Source: DASXUX01 sp036504595
GTDB lineage: Bacteria > Planctomycetota > SZUA-567 > H5-PLA8
Direction: 5' to 3'
DNA length: 64,000 nt
Assembly (NCBI GenBank): GCA_036504595.1
Contig: DASXUX010000010.1
Coordinates: 62,001-126,000, forward strand
The stretch's first letter is position 1, and every line of letters begins with the position of its first letter. A program made the position numbers and the translations under genes. Shown in pieces: positions 8,450-16,768 of the stretch. The notes below the pieces were generated by a model. The model saw only the letters and a list, made by a program, of their open reading frames with translations, was not told the DNA's origin and did no database searches.

Positions 8450-9670
8450 ATGGGAATTGACGATCTTCCACAGACGGCTGCGGCAACACCGATCGACCAA
8501 GCCGCGTCCTACGCGTACGGCAGCGCCCAGGAACTGGCCGACGTCTTCGCTGGGAAGGCGCCGGGGCACATCTACACGCGTATCAGCGGACCGACGACGC
8601 TGGTGCTCGAACGCCGCCTGGCGGAACTCGAAGACAGTATCGGCTGCATCGCAACATCCAGCGGCATGGCCGCGATTACGGCCGTAATGATGGGACTGTT
8701 GCGCAGCGGCGACGAGATCGTTTCGGCGGCGGGGATCTTTGGCGGCACGATCTCTCTGTTCAAGAACGTGCTGGGACGTTTCGGCGTGAAGACGACGCTG
8801 GTCAGCGCCGGAGACACAGAGCAGTTCCGCCAAGCGATCACGCCAGCAACGCGCGTCATCTTTGTCGAGACCATCGGCAACCCCGGAATGGACGTTCCGG
8901 ATCTGTCTGCGATCGCCGAACTCGCTCGCGCGCACCGAATCCTGTTCGTCGTGGACAGCACGTTGACGTCACCGGCGCTGATAAGGCCAAAGGAGTTCGG
9001 CGCCGATATCGTCGTCCATTCCACGACGAAGTACATCAACGGCCATGGCACGGTGATCGGCGGCGCGCTGATAGATACCGGACGATACGACTGGTCCACA
9101 GGCCCATTCGCCGATGTCGCCGCGCTAGCCAAGCGCGCCGGGCGCTTGGCCTTTCTCTCTCATTTGCGCATGCTGATCTACCGCGATCTGGGCGGGTGCG
9201 CGGCGCCTGGCAGTTCCTGGCTGATGTTGCAGGGACTTGAGACGCTCACCAGCCGGATGCGCGCTCACTGCGACAACGCGCTGAAGATTGCCGAACTGCT
9301 GCGTCAGCATCGCAGCGTCGGTCGGGTCGATTATCCCGGTTTGCAGTGCTCGACGTATTACCCTCGCGTTTCGAAGTTCTTCGGCGGACGTGGCGGTGGT
9401 TTGCTCACGCTGCGACTCGGCAGCCGCGAGCGCGCGTTCCGCTTCATTGATTCTCTGAAAACAGTGCGCATCGCAACCAATCTGGGTGAAACGCGCACGC
9501 TGGTGATCCACCCGGCATCAACCATCTTCCACGAGTACAGCGCCGACCAGCGTGCGGAACTCGGCGTTCCGGACGACCTGGTGCGTATGGCGCTCGGCAT
9601 CGATGAGTTCGACAAACTTAAACAAGACGTACTGCAGGCGCTGGACCAAGTGGAGAAGGAGAAAGCATGA
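8450..9670 (+). CDS. metY: O-acetylhomoserine sulfhydrylase / Cys-Met PLP enzyme
   Basis: Pyridoxal-phosphate enzyme of the cystathionine gamma-synthase fold, 406 residues, the normal length. It would condense an activated homoserine ester with a sulfur donor to make homocysteine. The PLP lysine lies in HSTTKYINGHGTVIGG (about residues 185-200), and the Asp that contacts the pyridine nitrogen is in VVDSTLTSP just before it. The start is supported by AGGAAA shortly upstream. The gene overlaps the next gene by 4 bases (ATGA). Its neighbours, a sulfur carrier protein and its activating enzyme, indicate that the sulfur donor is a protein thiocarboxylate rather than free sulfide, as reported for Wolinella succinogenes MetY. 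Other subfamily activities such as cystathionine synthesis cannot be excluded from sequence. Confidence 0.9.
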   Translation: MGIDDLPQTAAATPIDQAASYAYGSAQELADVFAGKAPGHIYTRISGPTTLVLERRLAELEDSIGCIATSSGMAAITAVMMGLLRSGDEIVSAAGIFGGTISLFKNVLGRFGVKTTLVSAGDTEQFRQAITPATRVIFVETIGNPGMDVPDLSAIAELARAHRILFVVDSTLTSPALIRPKEFGADIVVHSTTKYINGHGTVIGGALIDTGRYDWSTGPFADVAALAKRAGRLAFLSHLRMLIYRDLGGCAAPGSSWLMLQGLETLTSRMRAHCDNALKIAELLRQHRSVGRVDYPGLQCSTYYPRVSKFFGGRGGGLLTLRLGSRERAFRFIDSLKTVRIATNLGETRTLVIHPASTIFHEYSADQRAELGVPDDLVRMALGIDEFDKLKQDVLQALDQVEKEKA

Positions 9671-9879
9671 AACTGGTTGTGAATGGCACGGATGTGGAGG
9701 TGCCGAACGACATCAATGTTCGCCAGCTCCTGACTGAGCGAAAGGTGAAGTCCCCAGACATGGTGTCGGTGGAACTCAATGGCGAGATCCTCGACCGTCC
9801 TACTTTCGAAAAAACGAAGCTGAAAACCGGCGACAAGGTCGAGTTCCTGTACTTCATGGGAGGCGGCCGTGGAGCTTAA
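9667..9879 (+). CDS. hcyS: ThiS/MoaD-like sulfur carrier protein with masked Gly-Gly tail
   Basis: A 70-residue beta-grasp sulfur carrier protein. The pattern MKLVVNGTDVEV...LNGEIL...GDKVEFLYFMGGG matches ThiS. Instead of ending at Gly-Gly, the chain continues as GGGRGA, so two to four residues must be removed before the C-terminus can be adenylated and thiocarboxylated. The JAMM protease domain encoded two genes downstream is the obvious processing enzyme. In the Wolinella HcyS/HcyD/HcyF/MetY pathway a JAMM protease performs this trimming (recalled from the literature). It overlaps metY by 4 bases and the ThiF-like gene by 11, indicating tight coupling. A role in thiamine synthesis is less likely because no thi genes are nearby. 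Confidence 0.88.
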   Translation: MKLVVNGTDVEVPNDINVRQLLTERKVKSPDMVSVELNGEILDRPTFEKTKLKTGDKVEFLYFMGGGRGA

Positions 9880-10684
9880 CGACCAGCAGATCGAACGCTA
9901 CAGCCGGCACATCTTGCTGGTGGACATTGGTGCCACGGGACAGGAGAAACTGCTCTCGTCGAGCGTCCTAATTATTGGCGCCGGTGGCCTCGGCGCGCCG
10001 GCCGCTTTGTACTTGGCTGCTGCGGGCGTGGGAACAATCGGGATCGCCGACGCTGACAACGTAGACATCAGCAACCTGCAGCGGCAGGTGATCCACCACA
10101 GCAGCGACATCGGCACGCCCAAGGTTGTTTCGGCAGCCGCCAAAATGCGCGCGATCAACCCGGACGTGAAGGTCCGCGAGCATGCGTTATTCGTTCGAGC
10201 CGACAACATTCTGCCGCTGATTGCAGAATACGACTTCGTGATTGACGGCACGGACAATTTTGCCGCGAAGTTTCTGATCAACGACGCGTGCGTCTTCGGC
10301 AAGAAGGCCTTTTCGCACGCCGGAATCTTGCGTTTTGACGGCCAGTTGATGACGGTGGTTCCCGGAAAGAGCGCCTGCTATCGCTGCGCCTTCCGTGAGC
10401 CGCCGCCGAAAGGCGCGGTGCCGACTTGCTCGCAAGCTGGTGTGCTGGGCGCGGTGGCCGGCGTGATTGGGTCTTTGCAGGCTGTAGAGGCCATCAAGTA
10501 CCTGCTTGGCAGGACCGATTTGCTCACCAATTCGCTGCTCACGTGGAATGCGCTGCGCATGGATTTCCGCAAGGTGTCGTTGAAACGCAGTTCAACGTGC
10601 CCCATTTGCGGCGAGCAACCGACGGTCACCACTTTGGTGGATGGTGAACTTCCCGCATGCGAACTGAGGAACCGGAAGCGATGA
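9869..10684 (+). CDS. hcyF: ThiF/MoeB-family sulfur-carrier adenylyltransferase
   Basis: E1-like enzyme that adenylates the C-terminus of the sulfur carrier protein. The 271 residues show the nucleotide-binding GAGGLGAPAALYLAAAGVG (about 36-54), the DADNVDISNLQRQ segment and IDGTDNF. Two zinc Cys pairs (CYRC near 170 and CPIC near 248) and a candidate catalytic Cys in VPTCSQAGVLG are also present. The length equals ThiF/MoeB without the C-terminal rhodanese domain found in MoeZ-type proteins, so sulfur must come from elsewhere, plausibly the reductase/TusA protein encoded next. The gene starts inside the carrier gene and overlaps the following gene by 4 bases. Confidence 0.9.
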   Translation: MELNDQQIERYSRHILLVDIGATGQEKLLSSSVLIIGAGGLGAPAALYLAAAGVGTIGIADADNVDISNLQRQVIHHSSDIGTPKVVSAAAKMRAINPDVKVREHALFVRADNILPLIAEYDFVIDGTDNFAAKFLINDACVFGKKAFSHAGILRFDGQLMTVVPGKSACYRCAFREPPPKGAVPTCSQAGVLGAVAGVIGSLQAVEAIKYLLGRTDLLTNSLLTWNALRMDFRKVSLKRSSTCPICGEQPTVTTLVDGELPACELRNRKR

Positions 10685-13410
10685 GCCAGCTTGTCATTCC
10701 CCAGCAGATTTACGCCCGCTTAGTGGCGCATGCTTTGGCCGCGGCGCCGGTTGAGGCGTGCGGAATCCTGTCCGGCCGGGACGGGGTTGTCGAAACATTC
10801 CATCCGATGACCAACGCCGACAACAGCTCGGATCATTTCATGATGGTCCCCAAGGAGCAGTTCGCAGTGGCCAAAGCCATTCGAGCCGCCGGACAGCAGA
10901 TGCTGGCCATCTATCACAGCCATCCGGCTTCACCTGCGCGTCCATCTACCGAAGACATTCGGCTCGCGGCCACGCCCGATGTTCTCTACGTGATCCTCTC
11001 GCTTCAGGAGCGCCAAGTGCCGGTCATCAAAGGGTTCCGCATCAAAGGTGAAGACGTCACCACGGTGCCCGTCGCAGTTGCCGAGAAGACGCAGGAGGAC
11101 ATGGTCATGTCCGCAGAGTCCGTTTTTAGACTTCCCGAATCGGTGAAAGCAGACGTTCGCGGCTATCGCGCGCAAATGGAGCGCTTTCAGCGCGGCGAAA
11201 TCTCGGCGGTCGCATTCCGGGCATTCCGCGTGCCAATGGGTGTGTATGAGCACCGGCAAGACGGCCACTACATGGTCCGCGTGCGCGTTGGGGGCGGGAT
11301 GTTGACGTCCAGTCAGTTGCGGCTTCTAGGCAAACTCAGCCGTGAGCACGGCAATGGCATTCTGCACGTAACGACGCGGCAGGATGTACAGATCCACGAC
11401 GTTTCGCTGGAAGGAACCGCGGCCGTTCACGAGAAGCTCCTCGAAGGGGGCATGAGTGCGCGCGGCGGCGGCGGAAATACCGTGCGCAACATAACCGCAT
11501 GTCCCCGCGCCTCTGTCTGCGCCGATGCGATTTTCGATGTCGCTCCATATTCGGTCGCTGCCGCTGAGTATCTGCTGCAGAGCAAGAGCGCGTTCAATCT
11601 GCCGCGCAAGTTCAAGGTGGCATTCTCCGGGTGCAAAGCCGATTGTGCGTTCGCCTCGGTAAACGACGTTGGCTTCTTCGCGCATATTGAAGACGGGCAA
11701 AATGGCTTTTCTGTCTATGCCGGCGGTGGTCTCGGCGGCGCGCCGGCTGCCGGCGTGCTGGTTGAACCCTTCATCCGCACTGACGAGGTGTTTGAAGTCT
11801 TGGAGGCAGTCAAACGCCTCTTCGACCGCACCGGCGACCGCGCCAACAAACATCAGGCGCGCCTGCGCTATGTTGTTCGCAGGCTTGGCGCAGAAGGCTT
11901 CGTCGCCGAGTACCGCAAGGAACGCGAGCAGGTGCGGCAAAGCGGACTCGGCGCCGCCCTGCCGAAGATTCGCGACGTCTATGCACCATACGCCGCGAAG
12001 GCGAAGCGCTCGTCCGCCGTGCTGAACCCGGTGCCGCCGGGCGTCATTCCCGAGAAGCAGCCGGGTTTGTACACTCTGCAACTGGCGCTCTCGAACGGCC
12101 AAGTTCCCGCGCCGGAAGCGGATCAGATCGCAGAGGTCGCCGAGCAATTCGGGGTTGGGCTGCTGATCACGACGCAGCAGCAGGATGTGCTGATCCCAGG
12201 CATTTCCGCCAAGAACGTGCCCAAGGCGCAGCAAGTTCTGAAAGATCTCAGCATCGATGTTTTGACGCCGCGGCCGAAAGTCGTCGCGTGCGCCGGAGCT
12301 TCGACCTGCAAACTGGGCCTATGCCTTTCGCCGTACCTTGCTGACGCGCTAGAAAAGCAATTCGCGGAGACGCTCGAAAAAGGGACCGGCGCCGGAACAA
12401 CCATTCGCATCAGTGGCTGCCCGAATTCCTGCGGCAACCACTGCATCGCGTCTATCGGACTGGAAGGGAAGGTGAAGCGCCACCAGGGCCGGATGATTCC
12501 CTGTTACGAAGTGCTCGCTGGCGGAAAAACGGCCGAAGGCGGGGCGAAGTTGGCGCAGCGGCTGGGCACCGTTGCGGCGAAACAGATTCCAGCGCTGTTG
12601 GCTGAAGCGGTTTCGAAAGGAGTGACGGATGTAGAAGGTCTGCGGAAACGGGTTGCAGCCAAGTCGGCACTGCCCGATCCCGTGCCAGAAGATTGGTACA
12701 TCGACTACGGCTCGATCGCGCCGTTTACGCTCGCCGGACGGGGCCCTGGCGAGTGCGGCGCCGGCGTGCTCGACGTCGTGCGTGTCGATCTGGATGAAGC
12801 ACAGGACGCCTTGCGCGCGGCATCCGCAACCGACGCCGACGCTGAAAAGAGCGCCGCGCTGTACAAGGCGCTCGCCGCGAGCGCGCGCGCACTGCTGCCG
12901 ATCTTCGGCATCGAGGCACGCAAGGATCGGGAAGCCTTCGATGCCTTCCGCGAGCGCCTGGTTTTGCCAGCTTGGGTGAAGCCGCAGACGAACGAGCTGA
13001 TCGCTGGCGCATTGGATTGGCGACTCGGCGACCGGAGTTCACTCGCGGATTTGTCTGGCGCAATCGAAGAGGTCGTTCAGCGCGTGAAGAGCCTGTTCAG
13101 TTCGCTGGATGCCAACCTGCAGTTCAAACTGGCCCCGCTTACGCAGGAAACAGCGAAGGCAGCGAGCGCGCCATCGACAAGTAGCACCGCCAAGGCGCTC
13201 GACCTGAGCGGCGTGGCATGTCCGATGAATTTCGTGAAGGCAAAAGTCGCGCTGGAGCGGATTCCTGTCGGCGAAACACTCAGCGTGCTACTCGATTCCG
13301 GCGACCCGATCAGGAATGTGCCGGCGAGCTTTTCCGAACAAGGTCAAGAGGTGGTGAGCATCGCGCCTGAAGGAGACCGTTTCCGGCTGCAGGTGCGGCG
13401 CAAGAAGTAG
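10681..13410 (+). CDS. Fusion: JAMM protease + sulfite/nitrite reductase + TusA domain
   Basis: A 909-residue multidomain protein starting at the ATGA overlap with the preceding stop. Residues about 1-140 form a JAMM metalloprotease: EACGIL near 25, then HSHPASPARPSTED near 78-91 supplying the H-x-H, Ser and Asp ligands. Residues about 145-640 are a ferredoxin-type siroheme reductase with two pseudo-repeats. The second has the canonical CAGASTC (538-544) and CPNSC (580-584) ligands; the first also keeps CPRASVC and CKADC. A helical linker of about 200 residues follows, then a TusA/SirA-like domain (LDLSGVACPMNFVKAKVAL, Cys near 847). In one chain it could unmask the carrier protein, reduce sulfite to sulfide and relay sulfur. 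Sulfite rather than nitrite is inferred from the APS reductase next door. Confidence 0.9.
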   Translation: MSQLVIPQQIYARLVAHALAAAPVEACGILSGRDGVVETFHPMTNADNSSDHFMMVPKEQFAVAKAIRAAGQQMLAIYHSHPASPARPSTEDIRLAATPDVLYVILSLQERQVPVIKGFRIKGEDVTTVPVAVAEKTQEDMVMSAESVFRLPESVKADVRGYRAQMERFQRGEISAVAFRAFRVPMGVYEHRQDGHYMVRVRVGGGMLTSSQLRLLGKLSREHGNGILHVTTRQDVQIHDVSLEGTAAVHEKLLEGGMSARGGGGNTVRNITACPRASVCADAIFDVAPYSVAAAEYLLQSKSAFNLPRKFKVAFSGCKADCAFASVNDVGFFAHIEDGQNGFSVYAGGGLGGAPAAGVLVEPFIRTDEVFEVLEAVKRLFDRTGDRANKHQARLRYVVRRLGAEGFVAEYRKEREQVRQSGLGAALPKIRDVYAPYAAKAKRSSAVLNPVPPGVIPEKQPGLYTLQLALSNGQVPAPEADQIAEVAEQFGVGLLITTQQQDVLIPGISAKNVPKAQQVLKDLSIDVLTPRPKVVACAGASTCKLGLCLSPYLADALEKQFAETLEKGTGAGTTIRISGCPNSCGNHCIASIGLEGKVKRHQGRMIPCYEVLAGGKTAEGGAKLAQRLGTVAAKQIPALLAEAVSKGVTDVEGLRKRVAAKSALPDPVPEDWYIDYGSIAPFTLAGRGPGECGAGVLDVVRVDLDEAQDALRAASATDADAEKSAALYKALAASARALLPIFGIEARKDREAFDAFRERLVLPAWVKPQTNELIAGALDWRLGDRSSLADLSGAIEEVVQRVKSLFSSLDANLQFKLAPLTQETAKAASAPSTSSTAKALDLSGVACPMNFVKAKVALERIPVGETLSVLLDSGDPIRNVPASFSEQGQEVVSIAPEGDRFRLQVRRKK

Positions 13411-13462
13411 CAAACCAGTAGTCATCAATGTCACCGCGGCTCTGCCGCCAAAAGGAGGAAGC

Positions 13463-14167
13463 ATGTTGTCTGCAGTTCAGGAAGACGTCAAGGCTTTGGT
13501 CGATGAGTTGAACTTCGCCGAGAAAGTGGAGCGTGCGCTGCGGCTGATTGATGAGGCGCACAAGACGTATGGCGACAGACTCGCGGTCGCTCACAGCCTG
13601 GGCAAAGACTCCTGCGTGGTATGGCATCTGGCCAAGCGCGTCAGTCCGAAGATCAAGGGCTTCATCATCACCACGCGCTTCAAGCCGGCAGAGACCATCA
13701 AGTTCATGAACGAGACCGTCGCGCAGTACCCGGAACTTCGCGTGTTCAAGAGCGATGAGGTCATCCCTGAAAGCTTCTACAAGAGCGATCCGGATCAGTG
13801 CTGCTACAAACTGAAGGTCCTGCCCATCCGGCAGGCCGTTGAAGATATGAAGGTCGAGTGCTGGGTGACCGGCCTGCGCTGCACCGAAGGGCGCACGCGA
13901 ACTGACTATCAGGAGATCGAAGAGCGGGACCGGGGGCTGATCAAGCTCAACCCCATTCTCCTGTTCCACGAGCGCGAGATCTGGCAGTACATGTCGATCA
14001 ACAACGTGCCGGTCAATCCTCTGTACGCGGCCGGCTATCGCTCGCTGGGTTGCGCGCCGTGCACGCAGATCAGTAACGGCCCCAACGAACGCGCGGGCCG
14101 TTGGATCGGCACCAGCAAATGCGGCGGCGAATGCGGCATCCACACGCGGCCGCTGAAGGTCAAGTAA
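13463..14167 (+). CDS. cysH: Assimilatory APS/PAPS reductase, 4Fe-4S type
   Basis: Reduces activated sulfate to sulfite in the cytoplasm. The 234 residues contain the PP-loop-like AVAHSLGKDSCVVWHLA (about 42-58), the Cys pair DQCCYKLKVLP, CTEGRTRTDY, and a C-terminal block with LGCAPCT and KCGGECGIH. A CC pair about 84 residues before a CxxC marks the iron-sulfur, APS-using class, with the catalytic Cys in ECGIH. An AAAGGAGGA ribosome site precedes the ATG. It lies 52 bases after the reductase fusion, so it should supply sulfite to that enzyme. Whether it prefers APS or PAPS cannot be settled from sequence alone. Confidence 0.9.
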   Translation: MLSAVQEDVKALVDELNFAEKVERALRLIDEAHKTYGDRLAVAHSLGKDSCVVWHLAKRVSPKIKGFIITTRFKPAETIKFMNETVAQYPELRVFKSDEVIPESFYKSDPDQCCYKLKVLPIRQAVEDMKVECWVTGLRCTEGRTRTDYQEIEERDRGLIKLNPILLFHEREIWQYMSINNVPVNPLYAAGYRSLGCAPCTQISNGPNERAGRWIGTSKCGGECGIHTRPLKVK

Positions 14168-14284
14168 GCGCCGCAAGTACCTGCAGCCAGCACGGCCTCG
14201 CACAGCCAACGGCTGACGCGGGGCGCGCTGCAGGACAGTCAAGAATGTTGAGGCTGATGCCGGCTAAAGGGGGGGTCCAGATCA

Positions 14285-15736
14285 ATGGCTGAGAAGAAAC
14301 AAACGATGCTATCCAGCGAGGATTGGTGGTCCGTCTGGATCGGGCTTGCGATCTTCGCGCTTTCGCTGGGCGTTTTCGCCGGCATAGACCTGCTGGGGTG
14401 GAGCGCAAAGGCGAGCCCATGGCTGGCGGTTGGCTCGTCGATCAAACCCGTTTCAGCGAAGTATGCTCAGATCCCCAGTTGGGCATCCATTCTGCTGACG
14501 TACGTATTTCTGCTTGGCATCTGCTCTTTCGGTGCGCGCTTCCTTGGCGCGAACGTGAAGCGCTTCGCGCTGAGCTTCAGTGCGGTGTTCTGGATTAGCT
14601 TCCTGTGCTGGGTCGCCGGACACTACGCCTACATCGCGGCAACAAGCAACCAACTCGGGAAGATGGGTATAACCTGGTCGCTCAATCTGACCGGAGAGGC
14701 GGGGCTAGTTATTGCGCTAATTGCAGGACTGACAATCGGAAACTTCTTTCCTCGATTCGCGGCCAAGCTTACCGAGGCAGCACGCCCTGAATGGTACATT
14801 AAAACTGCCATTGTGATTCTGGGCGCCGGACTGGGTGCGAAGGCCGCTCAGGCGACCGGTCTGGCGAGCGCCGTCATGTTCCGCGGCGCATGTGCGGTCA
14901 TCGAGGCGTACCTGATCTACTGGGCGCTTGTCTATTTCATTGCGCGGCGCTTCTTTGGCTTCAGCCGGGAATGGGCTGCGCCGCTCGCTTCGGGCGTTTC
15001 CATCTGCGGCGTTTCAGCGGCGATCGCGACGGGCGCGGCGATTCGTGCGCGTCCGGTTATTCCGATCATTGTCAGCTCGCTGGTCGTGATTTTCGCGGTG
15101 ATGGAACTGCTGATCCTGCCCTTTGTCGCGCAACACATGATGTACCAAGAGCCCATGGTTGCGGGAGCATGGATGGGCCTGGCAGTGAAGACCGATGGCG
15201 CAGCAGTGGCCAGCGGCGCCATCACCGATTCGCTGATCTGCGCCAAGGCCGCCGCCGAACAGGGCATCCACTACAAGGAAGGTTGGATGCTCATGACGAC
15301 CACGACGACGAAGATGTTTATTGACGTGTTCATTGGCGTCTGGTCTTTCGTGCTTTCAATTATCTGGTGCACGCGCATTGAACCAAAAACCGAGGGCCGC
15401 ATCGGTTTCTCGCACCTTTGGGACCGCTTCCCCAAGTTTGTCATCGGCTACTTCATCACCTTCCTTGTGCTGGTGCTCGTTTGCCTGTTCAGACCTAGTC
15501 TGAAGGGCGCTTGCACCCAGGTCACGGAAGAAGGAAACGTCTTTCGCGTGCTTTTCTTCGCAATGACGTTCTTCACCATCGGACTGGTCTCGAATTTCAA
15601 AAAGCTCTGGGAAGAAGGCGTGGGCAAGCTCGTGGCGGTCTACGTTATTAGTCTTTTTGGTTTCATTCTTTGGATCGGGCTGGCGATTTCCTGGATCTTC
15701 TTCCATGGGATCAAGCCGCCCCTCGCCGGCAACTAA
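14285..15736 (+). CDS. YeiH/UPF0324-family putative sulfate/sulfur-oxyanion transporter
   Basis: Polytopic inner-membrane protein of 483 residues with about 12 hydrophobic segments. It matches the family annotated as putative sulfate exporters, seen in ASGVSICGVSAAIATGAAI (about 235-255) and GAWMGLAVKTDGAAVASGAITDS (about 292-315). It is longer than E. coli YeiH (about 350) because of extra N-terminal and C-terminal helices. It lies 117 bases after cysH and just before a small membrane protein, so import or export of sulfate or a related anion fits, but direction and substrate are inference. Confidence 0.8.
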   Translation: MAEKKQTMLSSEDWWSVWIGLAIFALSLGVFAGIDLLGWSAKASPWLAVGSSIKPVSAKYAQIPSWASILLTYVFLLGICSFGARFLGANVKRFALSFSAVFWISFLCWVAGHYAYIAATSNQLGKMGITWSLNLTGEAGLVIALIAGLTIGNFFPRFAAKLTEAARPEWYIKTAIVILGAGLGAKAAQATGLASAVMFRGACAVIEAYLIYWALVYFIARRFFGFSREWAAPLASGVSICGVSAAIATGAAIRARPVIPIIVSSLVVIFAVMELLILPFVAQHMMYQEPMVAGAWMGLAVKTDGAAVASGAITDSLICAKAAAEQGIHYKEGWMLMTTTTTKMFIDVFIGVWSFVLSIIWCTRIEPKTEGRIGFSHLWDRFPKFVIGYFITFLVLVLVCLFRPSLKGACTQVTEEGNVFRVLFFAMTFFTIGLVSNFKKLWEEGVGKLVAVYVISLFGFILWIGLAISWIFFHGIKPPLAGN

Positions 15737-15751
15737 CAAGGAGGGCTGAAC

Positions 15752-15910
15752 GTGGCAGAAGAAAAACCTGTGATCGCGAGCGAGATGTCAAAGATGGCTG
15801 TTGAGCCGATGCTTGCCATCGAGAAGAAGCTCGTGGGCTACAGCCTGCTTCTCGGGGCCTTGTTGCTCGCGGCGCTCGCAATCACCAGCACGTACTTCTT
15901 CAGGGCGTAG
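15752..15910 (+). CDS. Small single-pass membrane protein
   Basis: A 52-residue reading frame starting at GTG with AAGGAGG at 15738-15744, 7 bases upstream. The N-terminal half is charged (VAEEKPVIASEMSKMA...EKK) and the C-terminal half is one hydrophobic helix (LVGYSLLLGALLLAALAITS) ending TYFFRA. It begins 15 bases after the transporter stop and is likely a small partner of that transporter. I know no named family for it. It is too short for most gene finders. Confidence 0.65.
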   Translation: MAEEKPVIASEMSKMAVEPMLAIEKKLVGYSLLLGALLLAALAITSTYFFRA

Positions 15911-16141
15911 TCAGCAAAATCGGCGCTAGTTTGCATGCTGAAGTCCGTCTTCGTCCAACTGAACCAGCCGTGTTCAAATGCATCGCTGATCTGAGCGCGC
16001 GTCATCGGCGTTACGGCGATCTCGCCAATCGCGAAGCGACGTCTCGGTTTGGTGGCTGACCCAGCCCACCGGACCGCGAAAAGGCGTTATTACGCGAACA
16101 AAGGACTGTGAATCCCGCGCTTTTTCTCTCGGATGGTTTCG
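15911..16141. other. Gap with a dispersed 19-bp repeat and a possible gene scrap
   Basis: No confident gene. The minus strand stays open through about 16070-15838 and could encode a scrap (RRRFAIGEIAVTPMTRAQI), but it lacks a good start and runs antisense into the small membrane-protein gene. Positions 16058-16076 match 8062-8080 exactly over 19 bases. Confidence 0.3.
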
Positions 16142-16675
16142 CTACATGCGGCGAAGCACGTGTGTGCGTTCTTCGCCTTTTGAGCCCGCGCGACAGTGAA
16201 AACGCGCTTCAAACCGAGACCAGCAGACGCGCATAAGCGTGCGGCGCTCTGCCGCAGAGCGTTCTCCGGTTGCGCGAAGGAGCGCTTCGACTTGCCCCCT
16301 CAAGTTCTTTACTTCTTCTTTGGCCTCTTCGTACCCAGGCTCGATTATGGACAACTGAACGCTGGATATCTCAACCGGTTCCTCAGCGGTGGCATCGATG
16401 GGGACCGCGTCGGCGTCTCCAAAGGCAGCGAAGTAACGCTGCAGAATTTCCTCCCGAATCTCGGCAGGTGCCTCGGTTTCATATCGCGGCGCGCGGTCCA
16501 GCAACTTCTGAACCTCCGCGAGAAGTTGGGCCTGATCGCCGGCGATAAGTCGCTTTACTCCGAAACGAATCACTTTGTTCGCAAACCAGGGGTGGCGAAA
16601 TTGGACGACTCCCTTTCGGAACGTCGCGGTGATTTGCGACGGATTGGCCTTCGGGCGCTCACTGATTTCCGCCAT
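16142..16675 (-). CDS. Hypothetical protein next to the integration site
   Basis: A 177-residue product, starting at the ATG at 16675 (a TTG three codons upstream is an alternative). The N-terminal half is compact (RPKANPSQITATFRKGVVQFRHPWF, with basic and aromatic residues). The C-terminal half has a short coiled coil (YEEAKEEVKNLRGQVEALL) followed by a basic tail. I do not recognise a family. In the ancestral chromosome without the element it would lie directly downstream of ssrA. The last about 40 residues look less protein-like, so the true 3' end may have been altered. Confidence 0.45.
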   Translation of the reverse strand: MAEISERPKANPSQITATFRKGVVQFRHPWFANKVIRFGVKRLIAGDQAQLLAEVQKLLDRAPRYETEAPAEIREEILQRYFAAFGDADAVPIDATAEEPVEISSVQLSIIEPGYEEAKEEVKNLRGQVEALLRATGERSAAERRTLMRVCWSRFEARFHCRAGSKGEERTHVLRRM

Positions 16676-16698
16676 TTGTAACAAGTCCCGTAACAGAA

Positions 16699-16717
16699 TG
16701 CGACCACCTTGGTCGCA
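16699..16717. terminator. Perfect hairpin, possible old ssrA terminator
   Basis: An 8-bp perfect stem (TGCGACCA / TGGTCGCA) with a CCT loop. Before insertion of the element it would have lain about 50 bases downstream of the tmRNA 3' end on the minus strand. There is no clean T-run, so it could instead be an operator for the adjacent gene. Confidence 0.3.
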
Positions 16718-16768
16718 CCTAAAACTTACAAATACGGTAGCAGAAATAAATTATGAAATTTCAATAAA

